This document shows, piece after piece, positions 47,472 to 56,481 of a stretch of 64,000 nt of DNA (its first letter is position 1; each line of letters starts with the position of its first letter). The stretch lies in the NCBI GenBank assembly GCA_026004675.1, contig BPJP01000004.1:496001-560000 (forward strand). The letters run 5' to 3'. Source of the DNA: Gemmatales bacterium. GTDB lineage: Bacteria; Planctomycetota; Planctomycetia; Gemmatales; Gemmataceae. Under the pieces are notes generated by a model. The model did not search any database and was not told the origin of the DNA. It saw nothing but the letters and a program-made list of their open reading frames with translations. Position numbers and translations under genes: made by a program.

Positions 47472-48737
47472 TCAGATCAGCGGAGTCTTGCCCGGGATGG
47501 GAACCGGTTGGACGGTCAGTTTCATGTTCCAATCCAATTTGGGCGGCATCAGGTCGAGTTTGCTTTTCTCCAAAGCAAAATCCCATGTCACTGCCTTGCC
47601 GGTGTAGGCAGACATTCTGCCGATGATCGCGGTCAGGGTGCTCTCGGCGACATTCTTCAACTCGTTGATCGGCTTGCCGGCCCGGATGCTACGTATCAGG
47701 TCCGTGTGCTCCTGAACATAAGGCAAGTTGTCTTTTTGCCTCGGGAAAAGGAAGGTCGTTTCGCCGTCGATAACATGCCCCTTGCGGGTGGCGAAGTGGC
47801 AGTTGCCTTTGCTGCCGACGACGGCTTCAGAGACATTGTTTTCGCAATTGGGAGCATGCCGGCACATGCTCAAGACGTGGATGCCACCCGGGTATTCGTA
47901 GTCGACGGCAAAGTGGTCGAAGATTTCGCCGAATTCTTTGCCGACGCGGGTTTGTCGCCCACCCATGCCGACGGCACGAATGGGGTGGGATTGCAAGGCC
48001 CAGTTGATGACATCCAGATTATGGACGTGCTGTTCAACGATATGGTCGCCGCAGAGCCAGCAATAGTAGTACCAGTTGCGCATCTGATATTCGAGGTCGC
48101 CCCAGCTTGCTTGTCGTGGTTTGGGCGGCCAGACGCCACGCGAATTCCAGTAGCAACGGGCAGCCGTGATTTTGCCAATGGCGCCGTCATGAATCCGCTT
48201 CATGGTTTCGATATAACTGGTTTGGTGACGGCGTTGCGTACCAGCGGCAATGCCTAATCCTTTTTTCAGCGAATCCTTATAGGCATCGAAAACGATGCGA
48301 ATGCCGGCGCAGTCAACAGCGACGGGTTTTTCCGTGAAGATGTGTTTTCCGGCGTCGACTGCAGCGCGCAGATGCAGCGGGCGAAACCCTGGCGGCGTGG
48401 CTAAAATGACATAGTTGATATCACATTCCAAAACCTTCTTGTAAGCGTCCAGCCCGACGAACTGCCGGTCTTTCGGAACGTCCATCCGTTTCGCGTGCTT
48501 CTTCTCGAGGATACCATACGATCGCTGCAAGCGATCTTCGAAGGCGTCGCCCATGGCGATCAATTTCACGTTTTCGGCAGCACTCAGGCAATTGTCAACG
48601 GCACCGGTACCGCGATTGCCACAACCGATGATGCCCACACGAATCTCATCGCTACCTGCGGCATGCACGTTTGCTGCCAGGGCGGCCAAAGTGGTGCCCG
48701 CCGCCTTCTTCAAGAAATCTCTCCGCGTGCTACTCAT
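47472..48737 (-). CDS. Tat-exported Gfo/Idh/MocA-family oxidoreductase
   Basis: A 421-residue NAD(P)-dependent oxidoreductase. The Tat signal is at residues 1-26 (TRRDFLKKAAG, then AANVHA). The Rossmann fingerprint is VGIIGCGNRGTG and the Lys of the active site is in FTEKPVAVD; WGDLEYQMRNWYYYCWL is in the C-terminal substrate half. Such exported enzymes are expanded in planctomycetes and work on sugars or inositol derivatives in the periplasm. The neighbouring genes do not identify a substrate. Confidence 0.9.
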   Translation of the reverse strand: MSSTRRDFLKKAAGTTLAALAANVHAAGSDEIRVGIIGCGNRGTGAVDNCLSAAENVKLIAMGDAFEDRLQRSYGILEKKHAKRMDVPKDRQFVGLDAYKKVLECDINYVILATPPGFRPLHLRAAVDAGKHIFTEKPVAVDCAGIRIVFDAYKDSLKKGLGIAAGTQRRHQTSYIETMKRIHDGAIGKITAARCYWNSRGVWPPKPRQASWGDLEYQMRNWYYYCWLCGDHIVEQHVHNLDVINWALQSHPIRAVGMGGRQTRVGKEFGEIFDHFAVDYEYPGGIHVLSMCRHAPNCENNVSEAVVGSKGNCHFATRKGHVIDGETTFLFPRQKDNLPYVQEHTDLIRSIRAGKPINELKNVAESTLTAIIGRMSAYTGKAVTWDFALEKSKLDLMPPKLDWNMKLTVQPVPIPGKTPLI

Positions 48738-48852
48738 TTATCGTTCTCCCTTCACCATGTAAATCATTCCGGCTCTCATTCGACCAATAGACGGTTCGCC
48801 TGCCAGCCGACCATGCCTCGGCGCTATTTTCGCATAAGCAGGGGCCTTTTGT

Positions 48853-49885
48853 CTAATCACTTTCCTTGGTGATTTTGGATTTCAGGTTCTTCAGGTTTTC
48901 CTGTTCGTTGACAGCTCGAACGACGCGGAAGCCGACCACGTCCCAATTGGTGAGCCACCAGATGCTTTGGGGCCTTTGCGGGTCGTACTTGATCCATTCC
49001 TTGGTCGAATGGATGCGACGTGCGCTTCGGCAATCAGCGGCCTCGTCCAACCATGACCCACCCCGTGCCACATTCGAGAAACGCTTGTTGTCGGGGAGCA
49101 ACACGGGATTCAAAGTCGGTTTGTCGGTGGGGAACTTCTTGTAAAAGTCCTTGTCATAGCGATCGAGACACCACTCATAAACGTTGCCGTAAATGTCGTA
49201 CAACCCCCAAGGGTTCGGTTTTTTCGAGCCGACTTTATGGGTAAGGTCTTCGGAGTTTTCGGCGTACCAGGCATATTCGCCCAGCTTCTTGGGATCGTCG
49301 CCAAAGAAATAAGCCGTCGTCGTCCCCCGCGCGGGCGGCATACTCCCATTCCGCTTCGGTCGGCAGGCGATAATACTTTCCTGTCTTTTCTGAAAGCCAA
49401 CGGCAGTATTCCATTGCGCAATGATGCGTCATGCACAAAACGGGGTGGCCGTCACGCCCGTGGCCGTAGGTTTCGTCGACATAAGCAGGAGTCGGGCCGG
49501 AGACCGCATCTTCCTGCGGCGTCTTGGGCGGTTTCTTGGCCCGTAGCTGTCGCATCTCCTGCCAGTACACGTCGAATTCATCCCAGGTTACCTCGCATTT
49601 TCCCATCCAGAAGGGGCGAATTTCGACGGGGTGTTGCGGTCCTTCGTCTTCGTGTCGACCTTTTTCCGTTTCGGGGCTGCCCATGAGAAACACGCCGCCT
49701 GGAATCGGTACCATCTCGAACGTGACGTTCGTCCCCGGAATCTTCTCCGTATATTTTTTGTGTTTGAGAGGCTCGATCTTGGGTTCGAACTTGGCTGCGC
49801 GCGTCGTCTGGCCGCCCGGCCACAAACCGACCACGAGCGACGAAAGGATCCCGACTGCGAGCCATACCTGTAATTGTCTTCTCAT
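48853..49885 (-). pseudogene. Secreted FGE/SUMF1-like protein, split by a one-base frameshift
   Basis: A protein of ~343 residues when joined. It starts with a signal peptide (WLAVGILSSLVVGLWPGG). The FGE-sulfatase fold is clear: GGVFLMGSPETE, KCEVTWDEFDVYW, YRLPTEAEWEYAARAG, then NPWGLYDIYGNVYEWCLDR, NVARGGSWLDEAADCRSARR and VGFRVVRA. Removing one C from the run 49324-49328 restores the join YAARAG-TTTAYFFGDDP. The FGE catalytic cysteine pair is not complete: GGSWLDEAADC keeps only one Cys. A lectin-like or scaffold role is therefore more likely than sulfatase activation. Confidence 0.75.
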
Positions 49886-49927
49886 TTGTGTTAAACTCCG
49901 GTGTCCTATTTTTTACAGGAGAGAATC

Positions 49928-50965
49928 GTGTCTCGGTTTTGCTATATCAAATTTGCGTCGGCCGTCTTGCTGCTGTTGGCAGCTTTTTCTACCTGCCCGG
50001 CAAAAGAGGAAGAACGTTCTCGGCCAACTGGGCAGCTCAAACGGTTCACGTTTGTGGAAGCCCATATGGGGACGCACTTCAAGATCATCCTCTATGCCAA
50101 GGATCGGGCGACAGCTGAGCAGGCGGCAAAGGCGGCTTTCGCCCGTATCGCCCAGTTAGATGGTATCATGAGCCACTATCGGCTGACCAGCGAATTGATG
50201 CAGCTTTGTCTAAAATCGGACGATAAACCCGTCAAAGTCAGCTCGGATCTTTTCGCCGTGCTCTGGCAAGCCCAGAAAATGGCCGAACAATCGAACGGAG
50301 CCTTCGACGTGACCATTGGCCCTGTTGTGCGTCTTTGGCGTCGGTGCCGGCTCAAAAACAAGCTTCCCACTCCGCAAGAGCTTGCTCAGGCTCGATCTCT
50401 GGTCGGCTTTCGCAATCTGGTTCTCGATCCCAAGCACCAGACGGTGCAACTGAAACAACCTGGCATGCGGCTCGATCTGGGAGGGATCGGCAAAGGGTTC
50501 GCTGCCGACAAAGCGATCGAAACCCTGGCCAGGCTCGGCGTCGATCGGGCACTTGTTTCCGCAGGGGGTGACATCGTCGTCAGCAAGCCGCCGCCGGATT
50601 CCGATGGGTGGAGAATCGGGATCGCCCCGCTTGAAGACCCTGATGCTCGCCCAGAGCGCTTCATTTTTCTTGCCGATGCCGCCATCGCCACTTCCGGCGA
50701 TGCGGAACGTTACGTCGAGATCGACGGCATCCGTTATTCCCACATCGTCGACCCGCGCACGGGGCTGGGGCTTGTTGGTCGCATTAGCGCCACCGTCATC
50801 GCGCCGGACGGGACCACAGCCGACGCTTTGGCCACCACTTTGAACATCTTGGGCGAAAAGGGCTTGCCTTTGATCGAAAAGACGCCGGGCGCTTCCGGTC
50901 TGATCCACCGCAAAGTCGACAACAAAGACGTCCTCATCAAGTCCAAAAGATTTCCCGATCATTGA
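49928..50965 (+). CDS. apbE: FAD:protein FMN transferase (ApbE)
   Basis: Transfers FMN to a Thr of target proteins such as NqrB/C and RnfG, in the periplasm, with Mg2+. The 345 residues have a signal peptide (FASAVLLLLAAFSTC; a lipobox-like site ends at Cys but is not canonical). Motifs: EAHMGTHFKI, LDLGGIGKGFAAD, VSAGGDIVVS and HIVDPRTGLG. The start is taken as GTG at 49928, with AGGAG 6 bp upstream, rather than an earlier in-frame GTG at 49901. No Nqr or Rnf gene is adjacent. It is convergent with the DUF2142-like gene. Confidence 0.9.
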   Translation: MSRFCYIKFASAVLLLLAAFSTCPAKEEERSRPTGQLKRFTFVEAHMGTHFKIILYAKDRATAEQAAKAAFARIAQLDGIMSHYRLTSELMQLCLKSDDKPVKVSSDLFAVLWQAQKMAEQSNGAFDVTIGPVVRLWRRCRLKNKLPTPQELAQARSLVGFRNLVLDPKHQTVQLKQPGMRLDLGGIGKGFAADKAIETLARLGVDRALVSAGGDIVVSKPPPDSDGWRIGIAPLEDPDARPERFIFLADAAIATSGDAERYVEIDGIRYSHIVDPRTGLGLVGRISATVIAPDGTTADALATTLNILGEKGLPLIEKTPGASGLIHRKVDNKDVLIKSKRFPDH

Positions 50966-50986
50966 CGAGGTTGACACGGCCGGTGA

Positions 50987-52696
50987 TCAAGGCGGCATCG
51001 TGCACTTGTTCTGTCGAAAGGTAGACCGGTGGCTGATTTCTCCCAGTTCGGCGCGAATACTGAGCCCGGTTCTGGGCAATCGTGACGGTTCCAATGCCTG
51101 GAAGACGGCAGTTTCTTGTTTGGTTGCATAGAATCGCTTCTTGATCGTCTGCAGCGAATAATATCCTCCCACGACATCATAAAGCAGCAGCCCAGCGATC
51201 ACGCCCCATTTCATTGCCCATTGAGAGGGTCGGAGAGTCAAGGCTTTGGGGGCAAAGCGAATTCCGGTCAGAAAAATCGGCAGAATCAGGGGCAGCCAGT
51301 TGCGTCCCTGAGCATGAAACCGGTTTTCGACGCGGATGAACAAATAAATCATGAAAATTGTGAATACAATATATGAATTCATCATCACATCGGAAACCGC
51401 CAAGCGCCAGGCGACATTTTTCTTTCCTTTCCGTGCCAGGCGAACGAGCCGAGAGACCACTTGTTCGAGTCGCAGGAGTGTCAACGCCAGCACGCACCAG
51501 CCGATCAGCAGGATGGTAATGCGGATCGCTTCGTTGGTGTTTCCTCCACGGATACGGATGGGCGTATCCATCCAGCCGAATATCCCCCAAAACGAGCGAT
51601 GCGTAAGACCTGCGTAAAAATCCGCACAGGCGGCCAGGAACCACTGCAGCGTGTGAACCACCACGTTATCGCCTCGCTGCGGGTTGGAAAAATGCAAAAT
51701 ACTCGTGCCCCAGATGGTCCACAGATAGATGCTGCCTGAAAGAAGAGACGGCACCAATAGAAGGAGAGCGGACTGGGACCACCGGCAGAAACCAACGCGG
51801 GCGAAGCCAAGCTCCGTCAGCAACATCAAATAGACCGGTGCCGCGACGCAGAGAAAAAAGTGGACCTTGGTAACCAGCAAGGCAGCGAGCGCGAAACCAA
51901 GCCCGGTAATGATCCAAGACAAACTCGCCGTCCACTGGGAAGGACTGAGGCTTTTAAGCTCCTGGCGGGCGCGCACCGCGAGGTAGAAAACCGCCGATAC
52001 CAGCAAGAATGTCAAGTTGTCCATCTGCACCGCGGACGCGACGAACAGTGTCAAAGGGAAGTAGGCGATGCTGGCGGTCACGCACAGCGCCGGGAATCTG
52101 CGAAAATGAGAACGCCGCAACGTAGCATGAATCAATAACAAACTGGCAATCAGCATCAAAACGGACAGCAGACGCACACCGAAAAAGGTAAAGACGGGAC
52201 CATCGTCAAAGAGATGCAAGAATCCAATCCAGACAGCTACCAGGGCATAATAGCCGAACGGATAAACCGCTGCCGGCTGGTTGGGTCGTTCGAAGTGCAG
52301 TCCCTGGCGGGAGGGAGCGTGCTGTTCCAGGTCGCGGAAGAAGGCGAGTGTGCCATAGCCGGGTGGCATTCTTTGGTCGTTGTGGAAGGTTACGCGGTGA
52401 TGTTCGAGACGTTCGAGCAAGTATCTGGTATAGGGGTGGACGAAAGGCGGTAACTGAAAATAGGAGGTATGGCGTACACGAAAAAGCCCGCCGTTTTCAT
52501 AGATCGCCAAGGCGTAGTCGAGATTGATGGGTTCGTCAGGAGCCTGATAGATAGGGGTCAAGAAGGCCCAATATGCTGCCAACATGGCGGCGCCTGTTAC
52601 CACGACTGCCAGGAGCACCTTGCTCAGGCGCTCGCTAAGCCATTCTCTGGGTTCGCGGGCGTCGTTCGCTAACAAGCTGTGTTTTCCCGCACCCAC
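50987..52696 (-). CDS. DUF2142-like / PMT-like polytopic membrane glycosyltransferase
   Basis: A 569-residue integral membrane protein with about 12 hydrophobic segments. The first periplasmic loop starts TPIYQAPDEPINLDYA; this PxDEPxx signature is typical of DUF2142 and GT39-like (GT-C) enzymes, which transfer sugars from polyprenyl-phosphate donors. The donor and acceptor are unknown. Its start overlaps the end of the GT2 gene by 28 bp, showing translational coupling. Together they probably build or modify a surface glycan. Confidence 0.72.
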   Translation of the reverse strand: MGAGKHSLLANDAREPREWLSERLSKVLLAVVVTGAAMLAAYWAFLTPIYQAPDEPINLDYALAIYENGGLFRVRHTSYFQLPPFVHPYTRYLLERLEHHRVTFHNDQRMPPGYGTLAFFRDLEQHAPSRQGLHFERPNQPAAVYPFGYYALVAVWIGFLHLFDDGPVFTFFGVRLLSVLMLIASLLLIHATLRRSHFRRFPALCVTASIAYFPLTLFVASAVQMDNLTFLLVSAVFYLAVRARQELKSLSPSQWTASLSWIITGLGFALAALLVTKVHFFLCVAAPVYLMLLTELGFARVGFCRWSQSALLLLVPSLLSGSIYLWTIWGTSILHFSNPQRGDNVVVHTLQWFLAACADFYAGLTHRSFWGIFGWMDTPIRIRGGNTNEAIRITILLIGWCVLALTLLRLEQVVSRLVRLARKGKKNVAWRLAVSDVMMNSYIVFTIFMIYLFIRVENRFHAQGRNWLPLILPIFLTGIRFAPKALTLRPSQWAMKWGVIAGLLLYDVVGGYYSLQTIKKRFYATKQETAVFQALEPSRLPRTGLSIRAELGEISHRSTFRQNKCTMPP

Positions 52697-54924
52697 CGTC
52701 GTTCTCCTTTGTCGTCGCTACGAATGCGGTAATCGAAACTTTCATGAGAAAGATTTGGATTGTAGTAAGGGTCACGAGGCAATCGTTGCCGCCAGCGTGC
52801 TTGGAACCGTGTTAGCTCATGCTGAAAAACGCCCGGTTTGGTAAGGGATTCGTAATGGATCAGCTGGGCATAGGGATTACAGACGATCCGTTTGCCGCTC
52901 TCATAGATGCGCAAGCAGAAATCGACATCGTTGTAATTGAGGGGCAGCGACACGTCGAAGCCGCCGACATCTGCAAAAACGTCACGTCGCGTCATCAAGC
53001 AGGCACCCGTTACAGCGAGGCGATTGTGCGGGACCAGGTTGCTGCCGAAATATCCCGGATGCTGACCGGGAAACCCGTAGAAAGGATGTCCTGGCACGCC
53101 GTTCAGAATCGCGATGCCCGCGTGCTGCAATTTGCCGTCTGGGAATAACAGCTTTGCACCGACCGCCCCGACCGTCGACCGCTGGGCAAAGCCGAGCAGG
53201 GATTCCATCCAGTCAGGCGACAGAACTTCCATGTCATCGTTGAGGAACAAAAGGTAATCCCCTGATGCGATCTGTGCCGCTTCGTTCATGGTTTGCGAAA
53301 AGTTGAATGGCAACGGATAGGAGCGGAAGACCACCCGAGGAAGGAAATCGTTAACGTTATGGCGTTGTCGGCCTCTGCGTCCTTGCACCTCGTCGAGTAT
53401 CTCCCGCAGCACGGCACGTGAAGCGCTGGGCGCATGCATAACGATGATTTCGTAGGGCGAATAAGTTGACTTATCGACGATGCTGGTGAGACACGAGCGC
53501 AGCAAATAGCCGGTGAAAGTGCGCGTACGAATCTTTCGACAGGCACTGGCAACGATAATGCTGACTAACGGGCGGCATCGTAGCCGAAAACGCACGCGAT
53601 GCATATCCGGCACAGGGCCCGGTTCGACATCAGCAGGCTCACCCATTTCGTTGAGATGAGCTTGTAAAGCTCGGCGGGCAGCATCGACAGCTCGGGGTTT
53701 TTCGTCCCGGTGGAACGACGAGGATCCCGGGTGTTTTCGCCAATGGTAGAGGATATCGGGAATATGACCGATGCGCGCTTGCCGGGCTGCCAGTCGCAAC
53801 ACGAGATCATAGTCCTGGGCGAAATCGAATTCCTTTCGAAAGCCGCCGAGTTGCCGCACCAGCGACGTGCGGTAGACGCCCAAATGACACGTATACATGA
53901 AAGACAGCATGTTTTCCGGCGACCAGTCCGGCTTGAAAAACGGCTCCACGTGCCGGCCGTCGCGTTCCAGCTTGTCTTCGTCGCTGTAGATCATGTCGAG
54001 CCAAGGTTCGCTGGAAAGATGCCTGGCCACCGCAAACAAGGCGTGCTCCGCGAGACGATCGTCATGATCGAGCAGGGCGATGTATTCGCCACGAGCCATG
54101 TCGAGAGCGCGGTTGGTTGTAGCCGATATCCCTCGACGGTCCGCTTGAAATGCTATTCGAATCCGCGAATCTTGCCGGGGATAGGATTCGAGCAGTGAAC
54201 GGATGGCAGCGGACTGCGAAGCATCATCGACGATGCACAGTTCCCAGTTGGGGTAGAGCTGTCGTTGTACCGACTCGATGGCTTCCCGAAGATAGGTTTC
54301 GGGAACATCGCAGACCGGCATGAGAACAGAGATAAGCGGTTGATTGGTCAGGCGGGACGCGTCGGTCCGGATTCTTGACCGATCCATCTCGGAAAGCTGA
54401 CGCTGACTCCGCCAGCGTGCGTAGGCTCCGTTTGTGTCCTGCCACGTTCGGGGGGCGATTGTTGCACGTTCGAGGCCGTCGCGCAGCTTGGAATTGAGTT
54501 CGTGCAGCCGACCCCGCAAAAGCATGCAGAAGGCGTTCTTTGCGGCTCGCGAGAAATGGCCGACCGAGCAAACTTGTCGCCATTTCCCCAAAAGCGCGTG
54601 CCACCATACGAAAGCGGCCGACACGCGTCGGACGGAGAACCGTTCCACTTTGGCGGTGTCGCCAAGATTGCTCAGATCAACAAAGACACTGTATGTTTTT
54701 TCCGGAATGGTCGCATAGAAATGGAGCTGCACCTGGCCAGGACAAAAAGCACTTTCCAAAAGATGGTGCCGCTTTTCCTCGCCGACTTCAGCAACGACCG
54801 CCACTTGCCCCGATTTTTGCGCCGAAACGTTTAGACAAACTCGCAACCAGCCGGCGCCCCAGGCACCATTGATCTTGGAAAGCGCGGGCTGTGTCGACTC
54901 GAAGGGAGTGGCGACCGGTGGCAT
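52669..54924 (-). CDS. Dual-domain GT2 glycosyltransferase
   Basis: A 751-residue protein. The N-terminal ~190 residues are not recognised. Two GT-A (GT2) catalytic domains follow: domain 1 (about 195-420) has ISVLMPVCDVPE, the DxD-like LLDHDDR and YSDEDKLE; domain 2 (about 455-700) has LVSIIVASACRK, LFLNDDMEVL and the general-base region FDVSLPLNYNDVDFCLR. This arrangement matches RfbC-like polysaccharide glycosyltransferases. No transmembrane helix is evident, so it works at the cytoplasmic face. AAGGAG precedes the ATG by 10 bp. Confidence 0.87.
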   Translation of the reverse strand: MPPVATPFESTQPALSKINGAWGAGWLRVCLNVSAQKSGQVAVVAEVGEEKRHHLLESAFCPGQVQLHFYATIPEKTYSVFVDLSNLGDTAKVERFSVRRVSAAFVWWHALLGKWRQVCSVGHFSRAAKNAFCMLLRGRLHELNSKLRDGLERATIAPRTWQDTNGAYARWRSQRQLSEMDRSRIRTDASRLTNQPLISVLMPVCDVPETYLREAIESVQRQLYPNWELCIVDDASQSAAIRSLLESYPRQDSRIRIAFQADRRGISATTNRALDMARGEYIALLDHDDRLAEHALFAVARHLSSEPWLDMIYSDEDKLERDGRHVEPFFKPDWSPENMLSFMYTCHLGVYRTSLVRQLGGFRKEFDFAQDYDLVLRLAARQARIGHIPDILYHWRKHPGSSSFHRDEKPRAVDAARRALQAHLNEMGEPADVEPGPVPDMHRVRFRLRCRPLVSIIVASACRKIRTRTFTGYLLRSCLTSIVDKSTYSPYEIIVMHAPSASRAVLREILDEVQGRRGRQRHNVNDFLPRVVFRSYPLPFNFSQTMNEAAQIASGDYLLFLNDDMEVLSPDWMESLLGFAQRSTVGAVGAKLLFPDGKLQHAGIAILNGVPGHPFYGFPGQHPGYFGSNLVPHNRLAVTGACLMTRRDVFADVGGFDVSLPLNYNDVDFCLRIYESGKRIVCNPYAQLIHYESLTKPGVFQHELTRFQARWRQRLPRDPYYNPNLSHESFDYRIRSDDKGERRWVRENTAC

Positions 54925-55072
54925 TGCGTGTGGACTCCTTGTCCGATGGTTGCCTCATGCAATAGCCACACGTGTACTTCACTTCCTTTCTGGATGTCAA
55001 GCACAGTCCGCGCCCGTCCCCCGGCTGAGGTTTCTAAGAGCACGAAATCTGGCCGATGTCGAGCGATAGGCT

Positions 55073-56395
55073 TTAGCCAAGAATCTGCACACCAACGAAT
55101 GCCAGAATCGCCAGAATGAGACAAACGATCACAAACCAAACCGGAACGGTGTTTTCTCCCTCGGCAGATGCCGAGCCATCTTCGATTTCCTCCAAATCAG
55201 GAGGACTGGCTGCCGACCGGCTGCGCGGAATGCCGGTGGATCGGCTTGCAATTTCTGGCGTCGCGGCAAGTCGGTCGCCAATTTCGCTCAAAAACTCTGC
55301 CACTTTCTCGGCCGAATACGGACGCTCGTCGGGATTCTTCGCCAGCAATGCCAGTATCAACTCTTCCAGTTCCTCTGGGACGCTCGGATTCAACTTTCGC
55401 GGCGCTGGCGGTTCTTCCACTGCCAGGGCAGTTAGTCGAGCCATCGGATCCGGACCAGCGAAGGGTTCGCGTCCGGTGGCCATTTCATACAGCACGCAGC
55501 CCAGGCTGAAGAGATCGGCACGATTGTCGATCGTCTGGCCGCGCGCCTGTTCCGGCGACATATAGCCGGGCGTTCCCATCACGTAGCCGGTTTTGGTCAG
55601 GTTCCCATAGTCGTTGTTGTTCCGGGCCAGACCAAAATCGAGAATCTTGACACGAAATGGTTTGGCAACGCCCGTATCCAACCAGATATTAGACGGTTTG
55701 ATATCCCGATGAATCAAACCGCGCTGATGGGCGGCGGCCAGACCGAGAGCGATTTCTTTCCCGATACGGACGACCTCGGCTATCGTCAGCGGCGGCTTTT
55801 GCGACAGACGTTGTTCGAGGTTCTGTCCCCGCAATAGCTGCATCGCCAGAAACGGAGTGCCGTTCTCTTCGCCGATATCGTAAATCGTCACAATGTGATC
55901 GTGCTCGATGTTCGCGGAGATCTCCGCCTCTTTAAAGAATCTGGTTCGGCCTGCTTCGTCAAGCTGATCCGGCTTCAACACTTTCAGCGCAACCCGTCGC
56001 TTTAATTGCGTGTCTTCTGCCTCATAGACAATGCCCATGCCCCCGCCGCCCAACCGACGCAACACACGGAAGCGGCCCAATCGTTCGATCGTTTCAGGGG
56101 GCTGGGCCGTCGAGAAGTCGGCTGCTTTGTCGCTCACCACCATCGGTCGGGTTGGTCGGTATTTCTGGTCGTCAAAAAAGTTCGACGACGTGTCCCTTTC
56201 CGGCCGAATGAAACCCGACGGAGGGGTGATCGCTGGCAGAGCCGCTGCACTGTCGCGAATCGATTCCAGGATATGTTTGCACTTCAAGCAACGAACGACG
56301 TGCCGTTGCACGTCGAATGCTTCATCCGGGGGTAATTCGTTGGCAGCCAGGCGGTGCAGCGCTTCGGTATCCGGACAAGGACTTTTCGCAGTCAT
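55073..56395 (-). CDS. Membrane Ser/Thr protein kinase with anti-sigma-like zinc motif
   Basis: A 440-residue PknB-type kinase. The N-terminal ~60 residues contain H-x3-C-x2-C (HVVRCLKC, near 32-39) as in zinc anti-sigma factors. The kinase domain (about 107-370) has the G-loop LGGGGMGIVYEAED, catalytic Lys VALKVLK, HRDIKPSN, DFG in ILDFGLAR and GTPGYMSPEQARG. A C-terminal helix (about 418-438) anchors it, so the kinase domain is cytoplasmic and almost nothing is periplasmic. The zinc motif may bind a regulator or a sigma factor. The gene lies between glycosyltransferase and DUF885 genes, all on the minus strand. Confidence 0.92.
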   Translation of the reverse strand: MTAKSPCPDTEALHRLAANELPPDEAFDVQRHVVRCLKCKHILESIRDSAAALPAITPPSGFIRPERDTSSNFFDDQKYRPTRPMVVSDKAADFSTAQPPETIERLGRFRVLRRLGGGGMGIVYEAEDTQLKRRVALKVLKPDQLDEAGRTRFFKEAEISANIEHDHIVTIYDIGEENGTPFLAMQLLRGQNLEQRLSQKPPLTIAEVVRIGKEIALGLAAAHQRGLIHRDIKPSNIWLDTGVAKPFRVKILDFGLARNNNDYGNLTKTGYVMGTPGYMSPEQARGQTIDNRADLFSLGCVLYEMATGREPFAGPDPMARLTALAVEEPPAPRKLNPSVPEELEELILALLAKNPDERPYSAEKVAEFLSEIGDRLAATPEIASRSTGIPRSRSAASPPDLEEIEDGSASAEGENTVPVWFVIVCLILAILAFVGVQILG

Positions 56396-56481
56396 GGGCC
56401 GCCCCCACGTACATGGGACAAGACAGGTCGCTGTTCAAGTCTAGCATGAAATCCAATCCGACAGGCGCGATAGTCGCTGGT

